In this document: piece by piece, positions 39,170 to 47,728 of the stretch | How the letters are laid out: each line of letters starts with the position of its first letter | How positions within the stretch are numbered: position 1 is the first letter of the stretch | Source: Actinorugispora endophytica | GTDB lineage: Bacteria; Actinomycetota; Actinomycetes; Streptosporangiales; Streptosporangiaceae | Length of the DNA: 50,721 nt | Direction: 5' to 3' | Assembly: GCF_004363075.1 (NCBI RefSeq) | Contig: NZ_SNYN01000032.1 | Location: 1-50,721, forward strand | Notes under the pieces: generated by a model | Told to the model about the DNA's origin: nothing | Databases searched by the model: none | The model's input: only the letters and a program-made list of their open reading frames with translations | Made by a program: the position numbers and the translations under genes

Positions 39170-41467
39170 ATGAGTGAGTCGGGCGGCACCGGTCGCGGCA
39201 TCAGGTCGCAGCTCAACCGGATCGTGCTGATACCCGCCGTCACGTTCCTGGTGCTGTTCGCCGTGCTGAGCGCGGCGACGGTCGCCCAGGCGGTGTCACT
39301 GCGCGCGGCCGGCGCCGAGGGCGAGCACGGGATCCGGCTGTACGCCGCGCTGGTGGAGTTGCAGCAGGAGCGCAGGCTCGCCCTGGAGTTCCTGGGCGCG
39401 CCCTCGGCCGAGGCGCTGGGAGTCCTGCGCGAGCAGCAGGCGGCCACCGACGGGGCGCTGGTCGAGGCCGATCCCGAGGACGCCTCGATGACCAGCGACT
39501 TCCGCGCGGCTCTGACCGCGCGCGGCTCCCTGCGTGAGGACGTCGCCTCGAAGCGGGCCGACCGGGACGACGCCCACGCCCGCTACAGTGCCCTCATCGA
39601 CCTCGGCATCGGCCACTACGCCGAGCACAGCTGGTCGTTCCACGACGGCCGGGCCGTCGCCGCCGGCACCACCGTGGTCCAGGTGCTGCGCGTGCAGGAG
39701 ACGTTCGCGGAGGCCGACGCGCTGCTGGCCGGGGTGGCGGCCGCGGGCGAGGCCACCGGAGCGGAGCAGACCTCGTTCAGCGGTCTCGTCGGGGAGCTGA
39801 GGCGCCGCCTGGTCGAGATCGAGCCCGCCCTGGCGGCGGAGGCCGCCCGCGAGCACGCGGACCTGGTCGAATCGGCCGCGTGGACCGACATGCTCGACAC
39901 CGCCGAGCAGATCGGTGCCTGGGAGCCGGCCCCGCCCGCGGACCCGGACGAGGCGGTGCCGTCCACCCCGGAGGCGCTGCCCCCCGCGGTGGCCGACTGG
40001 AGGGGCGACGCGGACACGGTCAACGCCTCGCTCGTCGCGCTCGCCGACGCCCAGGCCCGGGCAGCGGTCAGGGCCATCGACGCCGCGAGCGCGAGCGTGT
40101 TCTCCGTCGCGATCGGCGGCTCGCTCCTGGCCCTGTTCGCGGGAACCCTCGCCTACGGCATCGCCTCCAGGACCGCCAGGCGGCTCACCAACCGGCTGTC
40201 CCGGCTGCGCCGGGACACCCTCGACCTGGCGGGGAGCGAGCTGCCCGAGATCGTCCGACGGCTCGAACGGGGGGAGAACGTCGACCTGCGGGAGCGACCG
40301 CGCCGCCTCGACTACGGTCACGACGAGATCGGCCAGGTCGCGGACGCGTTCAACACCGCCCAGCGGACGGCGGTGGCCGCGACGGTCAAGCAGGCCGAGA
40401 TCCGGGAGGGCGCCAACCGGGTGTTCCTGGCGTTGGGGCACCGCGACCAGTCGTTGCTCCAGCGCCAGCTGAACCTGCTGGACCGCATCGAGCGGGAGGA
40501 GGAGGACCCCGACCTCCTGGAGGAGCTCTTCCACCTCGACCACCTGGCGACCCGGGGCCGCCGCAACGCCGAGAACCTGATCATCCTGGCCGGGGGCAGG
40601 CCCGGACGGCGCTGGCGCCACCCGATCCCGCTGATGGACGTCCTGCGCAGCGCGATCTCCGAGATCGAGGAGTATCCCAGGATCAAGGTGCGCCCCGCCC
40701 CCGAGGTGGCGGTGCGCGGGGAGGCCGTCGCCGACGTCATCCACCTCGTCGCCGAACTCGTGGAGAACGCCGCGTCGTACTCGCCGCCGCACGCCGACGT
40801 TCGGGTCCACGCGGAGAGCGTGCCCAAGGGCCTGGTCGTGGAGGTCGAGGACCGGGGGCTGGGCATCGGCGAGGACGACCTGGCCGCGGCCAACGAAACA
40901 CTCGCCACCGCGCCAGAGTTCGACGTGATGGCCCTCAACGAGGACGCCCGGCTGGGCCTGTTCGTTGTGGCCCGCCTGGCGGCCAAGCACGGCATCCAGG
41001 TGCGGCTGCGCGACTCGCCCCACGGCGGCACCCGCGCGATCGTGCTGCTCCCGGCCGAGCTGGTGGTCACCCCGCCGAGCCCCCCCGCGCTCACGCCGAC
41101 GCCCGAGCGGCCCAGGGACCTGCTCGACCCCGGGTCGGGGCCGTTCCCGCGGACCGTCTCGCGCACCCGGACCGCCTCCGCCACCGGGCCGGCGGACCCG
41201 CTCGAGCCGCGCGGTGGGACGGGAGCCGACGGGGAGGAGCGGCCGTGCGACGCGGAAGAGGGGGACCTCCGGCCCAGCCTGCCCAGACGCCGCAGGCAGG
41301 CGCACCTCTCCCCGCGGCTGCGAGGCGAACCGGAGACCACGCCCCTGGAGATCGGCGGAGCCGCGGGAGCGCGCTCGGCGGACGAGACCCGCAGGATGAT
41401 GAACGCCCTCCAGAGCGGTACCCGCCTGGGCCGCCGGGGCGAGCCGGCCCAGGCGGTGCCCGAATGA
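39170..41467 (+). CDS. cvnA: conservon sensor histidine kinase (CvnA-like)
   Basis: 765 residues from ATG 39170 (MSESGG) after GGGGGAGGACC. One membrane helix at about 18-40, an extracytoplasmic nitrate-sensor-like (NIT) domain to about 305, a second helix (about 310-335), and a HAMP region. The cytoplasmic part has the CvnA signature ([54 protein letters not shown]) and a HATPase domain ([39 protein letters not shown]). The C-terminal 150 residues are disordered. CvnA proteins work with CvnB, C and D as a GPCR/G-protein-like complex at the membrane, controlling development or antibiotics in Streptomyces. The ligand is unknown. Confidence 0.93.
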   Translation: MSESGGTGRGIRSQLNRIVLIPAVTFLVLFAVLSAATVAQAVSLRAAGAEGEHGIRLYAALVELQQERRLALEFLGAPSAEALGVLREQQAATDGALVEADPEDASMTSDFRAALTARGSLREDVASKRADRDDAHARYSALIDLGIGHYAEHSWSFHDGRAVAAGTTVVQVLRVQETFAEADALLAGVAAAGEATGAEQTSFSGLVGELRRRLVEIEPALAAEAAREHADLVESAAWTDMLDTAEQIGAWEPAPPADPDEAVPSTPEALPPAVADWRGDADTVNASLVALADAQARAAVRAIDAASASVFSVAIGGSLLALFAGTLAYGIASRTARRLTNRLSRLRRDTLDLAGSELPEIVRRLERGENVDLRERPRRLDYGHDEIGQVADAFNTAQRTAVAATVKQAEIREGANRVFLALGHRDQSLLQRQLNLLDRIEREEEDPDLLEELFHLDHLATRGRRNAENLIILAGGRPGRRWRHPIPLMDVLRSAISEIEEYPRIKVRPAPEVAVRGEAVADVIHLVAELVENAASYSPPHADVRVHAESVPKGLVVEVEDRGLGIGEDDLAAANETLATAPEFDVMALNEDARLGLFVVARLAAKHGIQVRLRDSPHGGTRAIVLLPAELVVTPPSPPALTPTPERPRDLLDPGSGPFPRTVSRTRTASATGPADPLEPRGGTGADGEERPCDAEEGDLRPSLPRRRRQAHLSPRLRGEPETTPLEIGGAAGARSADETRRMMNALQSGTRLGRRGEPAQAVPE

Positions 41468-41549
41468 GGGCGCGGAGGACGGCACCGAACCCACACAGCG
41501 TGCCGAACGGCATGCGAGCCTCCATCGGAACGAGCGAATGAGGAATCGG

Positions 41550-41972
41550 ATGAGTAACGTCGCGGGTGACCTGAGCTGGCTGCTCGACGATCTGGTGGAC
41601 CGTGTCGTGGGCGCCGACCACGCCGTCGTGCTGTCCGCGGACGGTCTGCTCCTGGGCAGGTCGCGGGGGATGACCGCGGAGGACGGCGAGCACCTCTCGG
41701 CGGTCGCCTCGGCGTTCCAGAGCCTGGCGCGCGGAACGGGCCGCCAGTTCAACGGCGGCCACGTCCTGCAGACGGTCGTGGAGATGGAGCACGCCTACCT
41801 GTTCGTCACGGCGGCGGGGGAGGGCGCCTGCATGGCCGTCCTGGCTGGAGAGGACGCCGACGTGGGGATGGTGGCCTACGAGATGAACACCCGCATCAAG
41901 CGGGTCGGCCAGTTCCTGAGCAGCGCGCCGCGCTTCCCCGAAACCGCGGCGCCGGTCGTGTCGGGGTCATGA
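41550..41972 (+). CDS. cvnB: roadblock/LC7 domain protein (CvnB)
   Basis: 140 residues from ATG 41550 (MSNVAGDLSWLLDDLVDRV), preceded by GAGGA; an ATG at 41538 is possible. Roadblock/LC7 fold: VVLSADGLLLGRSRGMTAEDGEHLSAVASAFQSLARG, then a second strand set (VVEMEHAYLFVTAAGEGACMAVLA). These bind small GTPases such as CvnD and act as a GAP- or scaffold-like partner. The stop overlaps the cvnC ATG by 4 bp. Confidence 0.95.
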   Translation: MSNVAGDLSWLLDDLVDRVVGADHAVVLSADGLLLGRSRGMTAEDGEHLSAVASAFQSLARGTGRQFNGGHVLQTVVEMEHAYLFVTAAGEGACMAVLAGEDADVGMVAYEMNTRIKRVGQFLSSAPRFPETAAPVVSGS

Positions 41973-42352
41973 GAGACCGCGGCACCGGTGGAGACGCCCC
42001 GCTCTGGGACAACGGTGCGGGGCCGCTGGTGCGCCCCTACACCATGACCGGTGGACGCACCCGTTCGGAGGGGGCCCGGCTGGACATGATCAGCGTCGTC
42101 ATAGCCTCGGGTCGTGAGGCCGACCGGTCGTCGCTGCAACCCGAGCACGCCTCGATCCTGGGACTGTGCCACAGCCCGGTGTCGGTGGCCGAGGTCGCCG
42201 CGCACATGGACATCCCCATGGCCGTGGTCAAGGTGCTGCTGGGCGACCTCGTCGACAGAGGGTTCGTGCTCGCCAGGGCCCCACTGCCGCAGGCCCAAGT
42301 CCCCGAAACGAACATACTCCAGGCGGTTCTCGATGGTATTCGCAGACTCTGA
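41969..42352 (+). CDS. cvnC: DUF742 protein (CvnC)
   Basis: 127 residues. The DUF742 pattern is complete: RPYTMTGGRTRSEG at the N-terminus, LQPEHASILGLCHSPVSVAEVAAHMDIPMAVVKVLLGDLVDRGFV (a winged-helix-like core), and the C-terminal ILQAVLDGIRRL. It overlaps both neighbours: 4 bp with cvnB and 20 bp with cvnD. In conservons this protein bridges kinase and GTPase modules; the HTH-like core suggests possible DNA binding. Confidence 0.95.
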   Translation: MRDRGTGGDAPLWDNGAGPLVRPYTMTGGRTRSEGARLDMISVVIASGREADRSSLQPEHASILGLCHSPVSVAEVAAHMDIPMAVVKVLLGDLVDRGFVLARAPLPQAQVPETNILQAVLDGIRRL

Positions 42353-42965
42353 CGCGGCCCCCGGCGCGGACACGATCCCGAGGGCGCTCAAGATCCTCGT
42401 CGCCGGCGGCTTCGGCGCGGGCAAGACCACCCTGGTGGGCTCGGTGAGCGAGATCAGCCCGCTGCGCACCGAGGAGGTGATGACCGAGGCCGGCCTCGGC
42501 GTGGACGACCTGTCGGGGGTGGAGCAGAAGACCACCACCACCGTCGCCCTGGACTTCGGCCGGATCACCATCGACCCCGACCTGGTCCTCTACCTGTTCG
42601 GCACACCCGGCCAGGAGCGGTTCTGGTTCATGTGGGACGAGCTCGCGCAGGGGACGCTCGGCTCGGTGGTCCTGGCCGACACCCGAAGGCTCGACGCCTG
42701 CTTCCCGGCCGTCGACTTCTTCGAGCGCCGCGACATCCCGTTCGTGGTCGCGGTGAACCGGTTCGACGGCTCGGAGGACTACGCCGACGACGAGGTCCGC
42801 GAGGCGCTCGACATCGGCGCGGACGTCCCGGTCGTGCAGGCCGACGCCCGTAGCCGGGACTCCGGCAAGAAGGTGCTGCTCACCTTGATCCGACACGTCA
42901 TCACCCGCCGCAGCCTCGCCCGCACGGGAGGAGCGAGGACGGCGTCGTCACCATCCATGGGATGA
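42333..42965 (+). CDS. cvnD: conservon small GTPase (CvnD)
   Basis: 210 residues from ATG 42333, inside the end of cvnC. G1/P-loop GGFGAGKTT, G3 FGTPGQERF, and G4 NRFD (NKxD variant) are visible, the pattern of the bacterial ATP/GTP-binding Cvn proteins (MglA-like). It should cycle between GDP and GTP under control of the CvnB roadblock protein and transmit the CvnA signal. Completes a full cvnABCD set. Confidence 0.95.
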   Translation: MVFADSDAAPGADTIPRALKILVAGGFGAGKTTLVGSVSEISPLRTEEVMTEAGLGVDDLSGVEQKTTTTVALDFGRITIDPDLVLYLFGTPGQERFWFMWDELAQGTLGSVVLADTRRLDACFPAVDFFERRDIPFVVAVNRFDGSEDYADDEVREALDIGADVPVVQADARSRDSGKKVLLTLIRHVITRRSLARTGGARTASSPSMG

Positions 42966-42980
42966 TCCGTTACCACGGCG

Positions 42981-43002
42981 CGATCTTCAGTGACGAAGAT
43001 CG
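42981..43002 (+). terminator. 8-bp hairpin after cvnD
   Basis: CGATCTTC (42981-42988) and GAAGATCG (42995-43002) flank 6 bases. Weak; it could be a terminator or an operator for the next gene. Confidence 0.4.
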
Positions 43003-43044
43003 ATCCAGCAGGCCAACCACCCCCGAGTCGTTAGCATCTTTCGC

Positions 43045-43989
43045 GTGAGTTCAGACGGTATGCACAATTCTGACAGACTTCCTCCCCGCGCCCTTCCCCG
43101 GCGCCGTTCCGGTCGGCACCGCGACCCGCTGTCCTTCGACAGCTGGGTCGGTACGCCGCCGCTCGTGCTCGTCGTGCCCGGCTCAGCCGCGGACGAGGCC
43201 GCCGAGACCGCCCTTGGCGCGTCGATGGCCGACCTCGTCCGCGGCTACCGGCCAGAGGTTCCCATCCGCTTCGCCTACACCCACGGCGAGGAGCGCGCCC
43301 TGCCCGACGTCCTGGCGGAGCTGGCGACCGGAGGGGAGGGCGGACAGCGGGCCGCCGGGCCGTGCGACGCGGTCATCGTCCCCCTCGTCACCGATCCGCA
43401 CCGGCCGACCATGGCCGCGATCGACGACGCGCTCCGGGCCGTCGACGTGCGGGCCCGCGTCACCGACGCGCTGGGACCGCACCCGATGCTCGCCGAGGCG
43501 CTGCACCTGCGCCTGGCCGAGGCGGGCTGCGTGCGCGCCGACCGGATGAGGCTGATCAGCGTCGTCGCTCCTGGCGACACCATGGCCGACGGCGTCGTGG
43601 TCGGTTCGGTGGGCGGGCCGGACGCGCTCAGCTCGGCCGGCGTGACCGCGGTGCTCCTGGCCGCCCGCCTGGGGGTGACCGTGCTCCCCGCGCCGCTGGA
43701 CGACCCCGAGCAGCTGGAGCAGGCGTTCGCCCAGCTCTTCGCCGGCGGCTGCCGCCGCCCGGTGATCGCGCCCAGCGTCGTGGGCCGGGAGTTCCCCGCG
43801 GCCGAGACAGCGGCCCTGGCGGGCAGGCACGGGGCACGGGCCAGCGCGCCCCTGGGCGCGAGCAGCACCATGGCCAGGATCGTGGCGCTGCGCTACGCCG
43901 AGGTGCTCAACGCGCTGGGCATCGACCAGCAGCCGACGCTGGAGGACCTGCCCGCGCCGGTGGGATCGCGGCACCGCCCGGAGAGCTGA
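43045..43989 (+). CDS. CbiX/SirB-like protein, probably non-catalytic
   Basis: 314 residues from GTG 43045, with an ATG at 43060 as alternative; neither has a clear ribosome binding site. Two tandem halves resemble the sirohydrochlorin cobalto/ferrochelatase fold: LVLVVPGSAADEAAE, CDAVIVPLVTDPHRPTM, LGPHPMLAEALHLRLAEAG, and a second copy from DGVVVGS. The usual metal-binding His of HGS is Pro here (PGS), while the second-site His (DPH) remains. Chelatase activity is therefore doubtful. It sits alone between two conservon operons; a heme or siroheme role is only suggested by the family. Confidence 0.7.
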   Translation: MSSDGMHNSDRLPPRALPRRRSGRHRDPLSFDSWVGTPPLVLVVPGSAADEAAETALGASMADLVRGYRPEVPIRFAYTHGEERALPDVLAELATGGEGGQRAAGPCDAVIVPLVTDPHRPTMAAIDDALRAVDVRARVTDALGPHPMLAEALHLRLAEAGCVRADRMRLISVVAPGDTMADGVVVGSVGGPDALSSAGVTAVLLAARLGVTVLPAPLDDPEQLEQAFAQLFAGGCRRPVIAPSVVGREFPAAETAALAGRHGARASAPLGASSTMARIVALRYAEVLNALGIDQQPTLEDLPAPVGSRHRPES

Positions 43990-44031
43990 GCCGGAGCGGG
44001 AGGAGTCGGGCGGATCGTGGTTGGTGTGGTC

Positions 44032-44067
44032 GGTTCGTCACAACGAAATAACTAGTTGTGACGAACC
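44032..44067 (+). promoter_or_regulatory. 13-bp perfect inverted repeat upstream of the second kinase
   Basis: GGTTCGTCACAAC (44032-44044) and GTTGTGACGAACC (44055-44067) flank the AT-rich loop GAAATAACTA; flanking GTGGTT/AACCAC (near 44018 and 44068) can extend the pairing past a bulge. It lies between the CbiX-like stop and the kinase start, so operator and terminator are both possible. The AT-rich loop and the position within the expected promoter favour an operator. Confidence 0.5.
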
Positions 44068-44121
44068 AACCACGCAGGGACATGATCTTCGGTACGGTCG
44101 TCCCCCGAGGGGGAGACCAAG

Positions 44122-46149
44122 ATGAGCAAAGAGCACGACCCGACCGGAAAGAGCGCCATCCGTGGCCAGCTCACCCGAATGGTGCTGATTCCGAGCATCA
44201 GCTTCCTGCTGCTGTGGGCGGTGCTGACCGCCGCGGGCACCATCGGCGCACTGCGCCTGACCTCGTCGGTCCAGCACGGCAGGGCGGGGATCGCGGCGTT
44301 CGACCGGCTCGCCGCGGATCTGCGCGACGAACGGGAACTGACCCAGGTGTTCCTGGGCAGCGGCTCCGAGACCGCCCGCGACGAACTCCTCGAGGGCCGC
44401 GAGCGGACCGACGACACCTTCGCGGAGGAGCGGGAGCGGACCAGGGCGCTACTGGGCTCGGGCGGGGACGAGCTGACCGAGCGGGCCCGGGAGTTCTTCG
44501 AGACCTGGAGGGCCCTGCCCGACCTGCGGGAGAAGGTCGACGGCGGCGAGGTCGGCAGGGAGACCGCCCTGAGGGAGTACACCGCGCTGCTGTCCGGCAT
44601 CCTGCTGGTCGACGACGCCGTCATCGTCCAGCTGCACGGCGACACCCCGCGCGCCGACGGATTCACGGCCCTGGAGCTGATGCGCGCCCAGGAGCGGTTC
44701 GCGCAGGCCGACGCGCTGCTGTCCGGTGCTCTGGCCGCCGAGGCCATGACCTACTCCGAGACCGCGCACTTCACCTTCCTCACCGCCTCCTACCGCGACA
44801 TCCTCAACGGGGCCAGGCCCAACATGGCCTCCGAGGCCGCCGACGTCCACCAGGAGATGCACGAGTCCCGGTCCTGGATCCAGACCCAGGACCTGAGCCT
44901 GCGCGTGGTCGCGCGCGCCCCCGTGGCCGACGGCGACGGGCTCGGCCCGGCCGAGTTCAACAGCGAGATCCCCGTCGAAGCAGGGGAGTGGAACCGGGTC
45001 ATGGCGGACACCGGCCCCCTGTTCCAGCGCCTGGTCGACATCCAGTTCGGCTCGGCACTGGACGAGGCGTGGGCCTCGGCGGTGCGCGTCATCGCGGTCA
45101 ACGCCGCGGGCTGCCTGGTCACCCTGCTGGCGGGCTTCGCCGCCATCGTCTGCGCGCTGCGCTCCTCCCGGCGGCTCATCGGCCGGCTCCGCCGGCTGCA
45201 CGCCGAGACCCTGGAGGTCGCCGGAGCCCGGCTGCCCGCGATCGTCGCCAAGGCCCAGGGCGGAGGGCGGGTGGACCTGGTCGCGGAACTGCCGCCGCTG
45301 CGCCACGGGAAGGACGAGATCGGCCGGGTCGCGGACGCGTTCAACACCGCCCAGCGCACGGCGGTCGGCGCGGCGGTCAAGCAGGCCGAGATCCGCGAGG
45401 GCGCCAACCGGGTGTTCCTGGGGATCGCGTACCGGAACCAGACCCTCGTGCAGCGCCAGCTGCGGCTCCTCGACGAGATCGAGTCGGCCGAGGAGGACCC
45501 CGAGACCCTGCGCAGGCTGTTCCGGCTGGACCACCTGGTCACCCGGGGGCGGCGCTACGCGGACAACCTGATCATCCTCACCGGGGCGCGGTCGGCCCGG
45601 CGCTGGAAGGACCCGATGCCGCTGGTGGACGTGCTGCGCGCGGCGATGTCCGAGACCGAGGACTACGAGCGGGTGCGGCTCAGGTCGGCGGCCCGCGCCC
45701 AGGTGCGCGGAAGCGCGGTCGCGGACGTGACGCACCTGCTGGCCGAACTCGTGGAGAACGCCGCCCAGTTCTCCCCGGGCGACTCGTACGTGGACGTCGG
45801 AAGCGGGTTCGTCAAGGCGGGCCTGGCAGTGGAGGTGGAGGACCGCGGACTGGGCATGAGCGCCGAGGGGTACGCCGAGGCCAACCGGAGGCTGGCCGAG
45901 CCGCCCGAGTTCGACGTGATGGCGCTGCCCGACGAGCCCCGCCTGGGCCTGTTCGTGGTGGCCAGGCTGGCGGCCCGGCACGGGGCCACGGTGCGGCTCT
46001 CGCCCTCCCCGTACGGGGGCACGATGGCGCGCACGGTCCTGCCGATGAGGCTCCTGACGGTTCCCCCGCAGACCGTGCCCTCGTCGGGGAACGGATCCTC
46101 CGCGCGGGCCGCCGTCGAGATGGTCCCCCAGTACGGGGGGCGGTCGTGA
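44122..46149 (+). CDS. second conservon-type sensor histidine kinase (CvnA-like)
   Basis: 675 residues, ATG 44122 with GGGGGAGACC upstream. Same layout as the 39170 gene: N-terminal helix (about 20-42), NIT-like extracytoplasmic domain (about 45-310), second helix (about 318-340), then [57 protein letters not shown], and a HATPase domain ([35 protein letters not shown]). It is shorter than the first because the disordered tail is missing. The two kinases are clearly paralogous. Stop overlaps the DUF742 gene by 4 bp. Confidence 0.92.
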   Translation: MSKEHDPTGKSAIRGQLTRMVLIPSISFLLLWAVLTAAGTIGALRLTSSVQHGRAGIAAFDRLAADLRDERELTQVFLGSGSETARDELLEGRERTDDTFAEERERTRALLGSGGDELTERAREFFETWRALPDLREKVDGGEVGRETALREYTALLSGILLVDDAVIVQLHGDTPRADGFTALELMRAQERFAQADALLSGALAAEAMTYSETAHFTFLTASYRDILNGARPNMASEAADVHQEMHESRSWIQTQDLSLRVVARAPVADGDGLGPAEFNSEIPVEAGEWNRVMADTGPLFQRLVDIQFGSALDEAWASAVRVIAVNAAGCLVTLLAGFAAIVCALRSSRRLIGRLRRLHAETLEVAGARLPAIVAKAQGGGRVDLVAELPPLRHGKDEIGRVADAFNTAQRTAVGAAVKQAEIREGANRVFLGIAYRNQTLVQRQLRLLDEIESAEEDPETLRRLFRLDHLVTRGRRYADNLIILTGARSARRWKDPMPLVDVLRAAMSETEDYERVRLRSAARAQVRGSAVADVTHLLAELVENAAQFSPGDSYVDVGSGFVKAGLAVEVEDRGLGMSAEGYAEANRRLAEPPEFDVMALPDEPRLGLFVVARLAARHGATVRLSPSPYGGTMARTVLPMRLLTVPPQTVPSSGNGSSARAAVEMVPQYGGRS

Positions 46150-46505
46150 CCGCCGTCACCGACGTCGACGTCGACCCGGGCCGCCTGCTCAGGCCGTTCG
46201 CCCTGGCCGGCGGCGCGCCCTCCGCCCACGGGCCGCACCTGGACCTGGCGAGCATGGTCGCGGCCGCGCGCGAGCCCGAGGCCGACGACGAGCTCAACCC
46301 CGAGCAGGCGACCGTGCTGCGGCTGTGCGCCGGCCCGCGCTCCGTCGCCGAGCTCGCCGCCGAGCTGGCCATGCCGCCGAGCCTGACCAGGCTGCTGGTG
46401 ACCGACATGGTCACGGCGGGCGCGCTGCGCGTGGGCGAGCCCCCCGAAGCCGAACCCACCGGATCACTGCTCCAGGCGGTCCTGGACGGGCTGCGCGCGC
46501 TGTGA
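46146..46505 (+). CDS. DUF742 protein (CvnC-like) of an incomplete conservon
   Basis: 119 residues from GTG 46146. LLRPFALAGGAP at the N-terminus, LNPEQATVLRLCAGPRSVAELAAELAMPPSLTRLLVTDMVTAGAL in the core, and SLLQAVLDGLRAL at the end match DUF742. No roadblock (CvnB) or GTPase (CvnD) gene accompanies it; a terminator follows within 2 bases of the stop. It may share CvnB and CvnD with the complete conservon 3 kb upstream, which is inference. Confidence 0.92.
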   Translation: MTAVTDVDVDPGRLLRPFALAGGAPSAHGPHLDLASMVAAAREPEADDELNPEQATVLRLCAGPRSVAELAAELAMPPSLTRLLVTDMVTAGALRVGEPPEAEPTGSLLQAVLDGLRAL

Positions 46506-46506
46506 C

Positions 46507-46549
46507 GGCCCCCTTTCCCCGGTATCGCTTCCCGAGGGGAAGGGGGGCC
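46507..46549. terminator. 14-bp hairpin, probably bidirectional terminator
   Basis: GGCCCCCTTTCCCC (46507-46520) pairs with GGGGAAGGGGGGCC (46536-46549), one G-U pair, 15-base loop. It lies between the convergent DUF742 gene and the membrane protein gene and can end both. Confidence 0.7.
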
Positions 46550-46562
46550 GCCGCCCGGGGGG

Positions 46563-47144
46563 TCAGCCCCCCAGCAGGTCGCTGATGAAGGAGCCCGCCA
46601 GCAGCGCCGCGACCCCCGCCGAGTACAGCACCGCGCGCGTGCGGTCCGGATGGCCGCGGAGCACCCGCCACGCGTACAGCACGACGCCCGCGGCCACGAG
46701 CGCGCCCTCGACCAGCGCGGCCAGCAGCGGGGTCTCCCACAGCCCCAGGCCCAGCATCGGCAGGCCGCCGAGCCCGCCCGGCAGCACCGCGATGTCGGGG
46801 CGGTGCACCAGCAGGTCCAGCAGCCAGTGGCTGAAGACGACCCCGCCCACGACCGCCCCGGCGTCCGGCCCCCACCGGCCCCGGGCCAGAACCTGGACCA
46901 GCAGTCCCGCGGCCACCGCCAGCAGCACGTTGGAGACCAGCGCGTGCGAGTACGCGGCGTCGATCAGCAGCGAACCGTAGCCCGACGCCCCCTCGACCGG
47001 GACCAGGCCTTCGATCCCCGCCGCGGCCAGCGGCAGGAACACGATGTCGGGCAGTTGGCCCGCGACCAGGAGCACGCCCATGGGCAGCGCCGGGCGCCAC
47101 GCCTTCACGATCCCCGCGACCCCGAAGTGTCCCGCCAGCATCAC
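46563..47144 (-). CDS. integral membrane protein, YdjM-like metal-dependent hydrolase family
   Basis: 193 residues, about six hydrophobic helices. N-terminal HFGVAGIVKAW, then VAGQLPDIVFLPLAAAGIEG and YSHALVSNVLLA, and HWLLDLLVHRPDI: His and Asp residues on helices as in the LexA-binding/YdjM (PF04307-like) family. Enzymatic activity in that family is predicted rather than proven. The GTG at 47144 overlaps the TetR stop by 4 bp; an ATG follows at 47141. Third gene of the hydrolase-tetR operon. Confidence 0.75.
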   Translation of the reverse strand: MMLAGHFGVAGIVKAWRPALPMGVLLVAGQLPDIVFLPLAAAGIEGLVPVEGASGYGSLLIDAAYSHALVSNVLLAVAAGLLVQVLARGRWGPDAGAVVGGVVFSHWLLDLLVHRPDIAVLPGGLGGLPMLGLGLWETPLLAALVEGALVAAGVVLYAWRVLRGHPDRTRAVLYSAGVAALLAGSFISDLLGG

Positions 47145-47728
47145 CGCACCGTCCCGTTCCGGCCCTCGGGCCAGGTCCGAAAGACCCGGACGAACCCTTC
47201 CACCATCACTTCGAAACTGTGTTCGATGTCCTGGGGCATCCCGAACCCGCCCTGGGACTCCAGGTCCACGAACCCGTGCAGAGCGCTGCGCAGGGTCCTG
47301 ATCGCGTCGACCACCGAGTCCTCGGGCAGGTCGAAACCGCGCAGCGCCGCGACGATCACCTCCACCGTCGAGGCGGCCGCGGCCAGCCCTTCTCCGTCGC
47401 CCGGTTCGGGCGCCCGTTGCAGGGCCGCGTACCGGCCGGGGTGCTCCAGCGCGTAGCGGCGGTAGGCGCGCGCCATCGCGCGCAGCGCGTCCGGTCCGGA
47501 GCGTCCCAGCACGGCCCGGCCCAGTACGTCGCCCAGCTCCCGCGCCGACCGGGTCCGGAGTTCGCTACGCAGTCCCTCCAGCCCGTCCACGTGCTTGTAC
47601 AGGCTCGGCGTGGCCACCCCCAGCCGCTTGGCCACCGTGGCCAGCGTCAGCTGCGCGTAGCCCGCCTCGTCGCTGAGCCTGGCGGCCTCCTCCACCACGG
47701 AGGCGGGGGTCAACCCGGCCCTAGCCAC
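47141..47728 (-). CDS. TetR-family regulator with WHG-type C-terminal domain
   Basis: 195 residues from GTG 47728, overlapping the hydrolase stop by 8 bases. N-terminal HTH: VVEEAARLSDEAGYAQLTLATVAKRLGVATPSLYKHVDGLEGLRSEL. The C-terminal domain (LRAMARAYRRYALEHPGRYAALQ, LRSALHGFVDLESQGGFG) is the WHG/TetR_C type. It probably represses its own operon through the palindrome at 48567-48587. The ligand could be the substrate or product of the hydrolase. Confidence 0.9.
   Translation of the reverse strand: MARAGLTPASVVEEAARLSDEAGYAQLTLATVAKRLGVATPSLYKHVDGLEGLRSELRTRSARELGDVLGRAVLGRSGPDALRAMARAYRRYALEHPGRYAALQRAPEPGDGEGLAAAASTVEVIVAALRGFDLPEDSVVDAIRTLRSALHGFVDLESQGGFGMPQDIEHSFEVMVEGFVRVFRTWPEGRNGTVR

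Noticed and set aside
39296-41752. 818-codon minus-strand frame and the 553-codon plus frame at 39880-41541
   Set aside because: Both overlap the conservon kinase, which has clear family motifs; these frames have none.
44058-46145. 5' extension of the DUF742 frame to 815 codons
   Set aside because: Only the part from GTG 46146 matches DUF742; the rest is a shadow of the second kinase.
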